Below, piece after piece: positions 1-5,792 of a stretch of 5,792 bases of DNA. The notes under the pieces were generated by a model. The model was not told the DNA's origin. It searched no databases and saw only the letters and a list, made by a program, of their open reading frames with translations. This DNA comes from Pseudomonadota bacterium (GTDB taxonomy: Bacteria > Pseudomonadota > Gammaproteobacteria > GRL18). Positions within the stretch are counted from its first letter, which is position 1. Every line of letters begins with the position of its first letter. Location: assembly GCA_030632745.1 (NCBI GenBank), contig DAOVUE010000124.1, positions 1 to 5,792 of the forward strand, given 5' to 3'. Position numbers and translations under genes: made by a program.

Positions 1-2528
1 AAGAAAAACAACAACGCATTGCCATGCAATTGTCACAGGTAGAGCCAGAATTTGAAAAATTAAAAGAAATGGAAGAACAATCAGCACAACAGCTGACTGA
101 ATATGAAAGCTCTATGCAGGACTGGCAAATGCGCTGGGATGATTTTAATCAGCAGGCACAGGAACCCACCCAAACGGCTCAAATTGAACGTACAAAAATA
201 GGCCAGCTGGAACAAAATATTATTAATCAGGAACGTAGAATAGAAAAACTACAACAGGAATTACAGCAATTCAGCTCGACGGCGATTGAATCATCGCTTG
301 AGAAGCTTGACTTTGAAATTGCAGAAACGCAGCAAATCACCGAGGATTTTCAGCTGCAGCTCGATCAGGAAAGAGAATCAATCCATTCTATCCGGGATGA
401 AAACCATCGTCTCAATACACAGCTTGATCAACATCGCAGTAACTTACAATCATTCAAAGGACGAAAAGCATCACTTGAGGCATTACAGCAGGCCGCATTG
501 GGAAAAAATGACAAATCATTAAAACAATGGATGGAAAAGCAGCATATTGTTGATAAACCAAGAATTATAGAACAAATAAACGTTGCAGACGGGTGGGATC
601 AGGCTGTTGAATGCGTACTGGGTGATTACCTTGAAGCCAGTTGTGTTGAGCAGATTGAACCCTTATCACATTTCATTAATGAACTGGAAAAGTCTAATCT
701 GACACTGATTGAAAGTACTCATTTTTCTTATCAGCAAGATAACTCATCAATAGCTGGCGCGGCTATTCATCTGCCTTTGCTTGAAACTATGCTCACAGGC
801 AATAGTGAAGTTAAAGACTGGCTAAAGCCCTGTTTATATGGTGTCTATGCCGCAGATGATTTAAGCATAGCAATGAGTCATAGAAAACACTTAAAAATTA
901 ATCAATCAATAATCACTCAACAGGGAATATGGATTGGTCCGAACTGGCTGCGTTTAGTGAACGATGCTGAACAAAAGGGCGGGGTGCTGGCTCGTGAACA
1001 GGATCTTAAATTACTTAATGAAGAGTTAATTCAGGCACAGGAAAATGTTGATGATTTAGGAGAAAAACTGGAGCAGGGGCGTATTAGTTTACGTGAAAAA
1101 GAACACTATCGTGAAAACCTGCAAACTGAGTTTAATCAGCAAAATCGAAAGCTGTCAGAATTACGTTCACAGTTTAATACTAAACAATCCCGCTTAGAAC
1201 AGATGAATAATCGAGTGGGCCGGGTTCATGATGATATGCGGGAAATTGAACAGCAGATAGAAGAAGAACGAATTCTTATTGAAGAAGCAACAGAACACCT
1301 GCATACGGCTTTGGAGATGGTTGAGGAGTTTATTCAACAACGTGAGCAACTAACTCATGAACGTGAAACCCATAGAGAACAATTAGACGAAATCCGTATA
1401 AAAGCCAGAGAAGATCGCGAGCATAGCCATGCACTGGAAATTCGTCTGCGCGGTATTAAGACAGAACTTAATTCTACTGAACAGGGTATGCTGCGTTTAA
1501 AAGGACAATTGGATCAACTGCAGCTGCGACGTCAGCAGTTACTGGATCTGGTGCAGGAAGATGATGATCCGGTTGAATTATTGAATGAAGAACTGGAATC
1601 GCACCTGGAAAATCGAATCCAGGTTGAAGAGCAGTTAAGCGATGCCCGTCGTCTGGTAGAAGAACTGGATCATAATTTACGCGGCTTTGATCAAAAACGT
1701 GCACACATTGAGAATAATCTGAATTTACTTCGAAGCGATCTGGAAACTGTACGACTCAGTTCTCAGGAACTGATTGTTCGACGTCAGACGTTCAAAGAAC
1801 AATTAGATGAATCCGGCTTTACATTAGAAGAATTATTTATTGGCATACCGCAGGAAGCCAGTGAGTCATTGTGGAAAACCCAGCTTGATGATTTATCACA
1901 ACGAATTCACCGTTTAGGTTCAATTAACCTGGCTGCAATTGATGAATTTAAAGAACAATCAGAGCGTAAAAACTACTTAGATGCTCAAAATGAAGACCTG
2001 ATAAAAGCTCTGGATACATTAGAATCTGCCATTGCCAAAATTGACCGTGAAACCAGAACACGTTTTAAAGAAACATTCGATAAAATTAATTCAGGCGTGC
2101 AGCGTTTGTTTCCAAAATTATTTGGCGGCGGCCATGCTTATCTGGATTTAACCGGTGATGACCTGCTCAATACCGGGGTGACGATTATGGCAAGGCCTCC
2201 GGGTAAAAGAAATAGCACAATTCATCTATTATCGGGTGGTGAAAAAGCCATGACTGCAGTATCATTAGTGTTTGCTATTTTTGAATTAAATCCAGCTCCC
2301 TTTTGTATGCTGGATGAAGTTGACGCACCGCTTGATGAAGCTAATGTGGTGCGTTTTTGTGCTATGGTGAAAGAAATGTCTGCCAATGTACAATTTATTT
2401 ATATAACTCACAATAAAACCACTATGGAAATGTCAGATCATCTTTGTGGTGTTACAATGAAGGAACCGGGTGTGTCGAGAATTGTTGATGTGGATATTCA
2501 TGAAGCTGTTGAAATGGTGGAGAATTAA
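1..2528 (+). CDS. smc: Chromosome partition/condensation ATPase SMC, C-terminal ~841 residues (5' partial)
   Basis: SMC is a cytoplasmic ATPase that dimerises through its hinge, usually works with ScpA/ScpB, and compacts and separates newly replicated chromosomes. The reading frame is open to the left edge (first whole codon at base 3), so the ATG at 24 is internal and not the start. Bacterial SMCs are usually near 1,150-1,200 residues, so roughly a quarter to a third, including the N-terminal head with Walker A, is missing. Counting from the Met at 24: a Gln/Glu-rich coiled coil at about 1-165; the hinge at about 172-316 (around VADGWDQAVECVLGDYLEAS); the returning coiled coil at about 320-690; then the C-terminal head with FGGGHAYLDL (700-709), ABC signature LSGGEKAMT (736-744), Walker B with D-loop CMLDEVDAPLD (761-771, catalytic Glu765) and the switch histidine in ITHNK (His796). 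All C-terminal ATPase motifs are intact with no frameshift. MukB is excluded by this head and hinge sequence. The zipA ribosome-binding site lies in its last codons, consistent with co-expression. Confidence 0.97.
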   Translation, partial: EKQQRIAMQLSQVEPEFEKLKEMEEQSAQQLTEYESSMQDWQMRWDDFNQQAQEPTQTAQIERTKIGQLEQNIINQERRIEKLQQELQQFSSTAIESSLEKLDFEIAETQQITEDFQLQLDQERESIHSIRDENHRLNTQLDQHRSNLQSFKGRKASLEALQQAALGKNDKSLKQWMEKQHIVDKPRIIEQINVADGWDQAVECVLGDYLEASCVEQIEPLSHFINELEKSNLTLIESTHFSYQQDNSSIAGAAIHLPLLETMLTGNSEVKDWLKPCLYGVYAADDLSIAMSHRKHLKINQSIITQQGIWIGPNWLRLVNDAEQKGGVLAREQDLKLLNEELIQAQENVDDLGEKLEQGRISLREKEHYRENLQTEFNQQNRKLSELRSQFNTKQSRLEQMNNRVGRVHDDMREIEQQIEEERILIEEATEHLHTALEMVEEFIQQREQLTHERETHREQLDEIRIKAREDREHSHALEIRLRGIKTELNSTEQGMLRLKGQLDQLQLRRQQLLDLVQEDDDPVELLNEELESHLENRIQVEEQLSDARRLVEELDHNLRGFDQKRAHIENNLNLLRSDLETVRLSSQELIVRRQTFKEQLDESGFTLEELFIGIPQEASESLWKTQLDDLSQRIHRLGSINLAAIDEFKEQSERKNYLDAQNEDLIKALDTLESAIAKIDRETRTRFKETFDKINSGVQRLFPKLFGGGHAYLDLTGDDLLNTGVTIMARPPGKRNSTIHLLSGGEKAMTAVSLVFAIFELNPAPFCMLDEVDAPLDEANVVRFCAMVKEMSANVQFIYITHNKTTMEMSDHLCGVTMKEPGVSRIVDVDIHEAVEMVEN
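2519..2523 (+). promoter_or_regulatory. Shine-Dalgarno site for zipA
   Basis: GGAGA sits inside the last codons of smc, 10 bases before the ATG at 2534. Two ATGs lie close together here (2534 and 2538), but only 2534 is in the zipA frame, so this site and the frame together fix the start. The spacing is slightly long. Placement inside the upstream coding region suggests translational coupling to smc; that is inference. Confidence 0.5.
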
Positions 2529-2533
2529 TAGAA

Positions 2534-3646
2534 ATGGATGAACTTACTTTTTTACTGATTTTGGGTGGTATAGGCATCATATTACTGGTGGCAATGTTTA
2601 CTTATTATAAGCACCATAAAAAAATACGTGATGAAATCAATGACTTTAATAACCACTCTCATGACATTGATGATGTGTTATTGCAGAATGATAAACCTGC
2701 TGAAACTCCAGCTCAAAATAATATGATTAGAGATCGGGACTTACCCGGTTCTTTTTCTGCTTCAAAAAATGATAGTTTTGATATTGATGATATTAGTTTA
2801 AATAATGATCATTTTTCAGCACCATCATCGCCGCAAGCTCATAATACACCTACTGTTGAAATAAATTCAGTTGAAACAGTTTCTGCTGTAAAACCTTCCG
2901 CTGCAGATAATAGCATAAATGATGAATCAGGACTGGTTGACGGTGTGTACGTCAGTAGAAAGCGGGTTATTCAAAGTTCAGGGGCACCAGAGCATGTTGC
3001 TAAAATTTATAAACCCCAAACATCACATTTTACTGATCCAGCGGTTAATAATGAATCTCCAGCCGTTGCAGCTGCAAAAGTAAATGTTCTAAAAGATGAC
3101 AATGTTCCACAAGATAATAGTATTCCACAAGCTGATAATGCTCCTCAACAGCTGCAAACAGCAAAGCAGAACATTAAGGTTGTTTATGATGCCCTGCCGG
3201 AAAATGTTGAAGAGTTAATTATTTCTCATACTATATTATCAAAAGGTGAGCATTTTAATGGACAACAATTATTTTCAGCTTTACATAAGGCCGGTTTAGT
3301 GTTTGGAGAAATGAATATTTTTCATTATCCCGGAGATGATAAGGCGGATACTTTTGCTTTATTCAGCCTGGCCAATATTGTTGAACCCGGTACCTTTTGT
3401 CTGGAGGATGCTGTAAAGTTTTCAACCCCAGGAGTTTCTTTATTTATGCGTTTACCCTCACGTGTTGATAATAATGAGGCCTATGATAAATTTGTCCATA
3501 TTGCTAAGACGATTGCAGATGATCTCAATGGCGAACTCTGTGATGAAACACGTAGTCAACTGACTCAACAGGTAATAACCTATAAAAAAGAACAAATTAA
3601 AAAACTTGATTTTGATATAATGAAAGCAGAAAAATTATCTCATTAA
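2534..3646 (+). CDS. zipA: Cell division protein ZipA (membrane anchor for FtsZ)
   Basis: ZipA is an essential early divisome protein in many Gammaproteobacteria. It tethers FtsZ to the inner face of the cytoplasmic membrane and helps stabilise the Z ring. The 370-residue product has the family layout. A very short N-terminus leads into one membrane segment at about residues 4-25 (FLLILGGIGIILLVAMF), followed by a basic stop-transfer stretch (KHHKK). A long low-complexity Asn/Asp/Pro/Gln-rich linker spans about 30-212. The C-terminal FtsZ-binding domain spans about 214-345 (VVYDALPENVEELIISHTIL, GLVFGEMNIFHYPG, FALFSLANIVEPGTF, GVSLFMRLPS), with a Lys-rich tail to 370. The linker makes it longer than E. 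coli ZipA (328 residues). It holds two copies of an acidic motif (44-53 and 83-92), a basic patch DGVYVSRKRV (136-145) and three DN-x-PQ repeats (189-206). The identification rests on the C-terminal domain, the membrane topology and the position between smc and ligA, all of which agree. Confidence 0.94.
   Translation: MDELTFLLILGGIGIILLVAMFTYYKHHKKIRDEINDFNNHSHDIDDVLLQNDKPAETPAQNNMIRDRDLPGSFSASKNDSFDIDDISLNNDHFSAPSSPQAHNTPTVEINSVETVSAVKPSAADNSINDESGLVDGVYVSRKRVIQSSGAPEHVAKIYKPQTSHFTDPAVNNESPAVAAAKVNVLKDDNVPQDNSIPQADNAPQQLQTAKQNIKVVYDALPENVEELIISHTILSKGEHFNGQQLFSALHKAGLVFGEMNIFHYPGDDKADTFALFSLANIVEPGTFCLEDAVKFSTPGVSLFMRLPSRVDNNEAYDKFVHIAKTIADDLNGELCDETRSQLTQQVITYKKEQIKKLDFDIMKAEKLSH
3098..3151 (+). 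repeat. Short tandem repeat in the ZipA linker (three DN-x-PQ units)
   Basis: Three consecutive units encode DNVPQ (residues 189-193), DNSIPQ (194-199) and, after one Ala, DNAPQQ (201-206). At DNA level they share the pattern GA(C/T)AAT...CC(A/T)CAA with several substitutions and one extra codon in the second unit, so the array is diverged rather than recent. Pro/Gln-rich repeats are common in the unstructured ZipA linker, which acts as a flexible tether. The repeat ends just before the globular FtsZ-binding domain. Confidence 0.6.
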
Positions 3647-3653
3647 TTACAAT

Positions 3654-5721
<2,068 letters not shown>

Positions 5722-5736
5722 AGTACGATTACCATC

Positions 5737-5759
5737 TAAATGATAGTAATTATCATTTA
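5737..5759. promoter_or_regulatory. Fur-type operator (iron-responsive repressor site)
   Basis: Two perfect 9-base arms, TAAATGATA (5737-5745) and TATCATTTA (5751-5759), flank GTAAT. The palindrome is centred on A5748 and the only unpaired position in 11-base arms is G5746/T5750. The core TGATAGTAATTATCA matches the 7-1-7 Fur consensus TGATAAT-N-ATTATCA at all but one position. Fur with Fe2+ normally binds such sites over promoters of iron-uptake or iron-sparing genes. Here it overlaps the -35 hexamer of a rightward promoter. Alternatives are another Fur-family regulator (Zur, Mur) or a chance AT-rich palindrome; the close consensus match makes Fur most likely. Confidence 0.72.
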
Positions 5760-5784
5760 CAAATCAAATATGATATTGTATTAT
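5756..5784 (+). promoter_or_regulatory. Sigma70-type promoter for the gene downstream of the window
   Basis: TTTACA (5756-5761) is one mismatch from the -35 consensus TTGACA, and TATTAT (5779-5784) one mismatch from TATAAT, with the ideal 17-base spacer. Transcription would start near 5791, at the window's right edge, so the regulated gene is not visible. The -35 overlaps the right arm of the Fur-type palindrome, the usual geometry for steric repression. The region is very AT-rich, so hexamer matches arise by chance more easily; the exact spacing and operator overlap raise confidence. Confidence 0.6.
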
Positions 5785-5792
5785 TATATCTT

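Noticed and set aside
24..26. ATG at 24 as the start of the first gene
   Set aside because: The frame stays open to base 3 and the protein lacks the SMC N-terminal head, so this is an internal Met of a gene cut by the window edge.
286..522. 78-codon + strand ORF in another frame inside smc
   Set aside because: It lies wholly within the SMC hinge-proximal coding region, has no recognisable product and no ribosome-binding site; it is a shadow of smc.
1474..1704. 76-codon - strand ORF opposite smc
   Set aside because: It is antisense to the regular coiled-coil coding sequence, with no domain or start signal.
5737..5759. The same palindrome read as a rho-independent terminator hairpin
   Set aside because: The stem is almost entirely A/T and is followed by ACAAATC rather than a T tract, while the core closely matches the Fur consensus.
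5783..5788. Leftward TATAAT -10 hexamer (reads ATTATA on +)
   Set aside because: Its -35 would lie outside the window and a leftward transcript would run antisense into ligA with no gene to serve; AT-rich chance match.
5740..5792. ATG at 5740 opening a frame to the window edge (17 codons)
   Set aside because: It has no Shine-Dalgarno sequence, starts inside the Fur-type palindrome upstream of the promoter's predicted start point, and encodes only Ile/Tyr-rich AT-driven residues.

Overview
The window is a compact, one-directional stretch of housekeeping genes from an AT-rich gammaproteobacterium. It holds the 3' part of smc (chromosome condensation), a complete zipA (cell-division FtsZ anchor) and a complete ligA (NAD+-dependent DNA ligase). 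ZipA is known essentially only from Gammaproteobacteria, and the order smc-zipA-ligA is the arrangement known from Pseudomonas and related lineages, so the class-level placement is firm. I cannot name a genus. Base use is AT-rich throughout, most visibly in the zipA linker and in the last 90 bases.

Layout: bases 1-2528 encode the hinge, the C-terminal coiled coil and the C-terminal ATPase half of SMC; the N-terminal head half with Walker A lies upstream of the window. After 5 bases zipA begins (2534-3646), and 12 bases after its stop comes ligA (3659-5701). The short gaps and shared strand suggest one operon in which chromosome organisation, septum assembly and nick sealing are co-transcribed. 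No promoter is evident between the genes, and there is no gene-free stretch over 300 bases.

The 91 bases after ligA (5702-5792) hold no credible gene. They contain a weak candidate terminator, then a near-perfect Fur-type palindrome overlapping the -35 element of a good sigma70-type promoter that points rightward out of the window. The next gene, not visible here, is therefore predicted to be iron-regulated.

I see no mobile element, CRISPR array, RNA gene or obviously new multi-gene system. The points worth a second look are small: the Fur-type site, the awkward ligA start (a TTG directly abutting its Shine-Dalgarno sequence, with no better canonical start), a 15-bp in-frame tandem duplication in the ligA adenylation domain, and two sets of short repeats in the ZipA linker.
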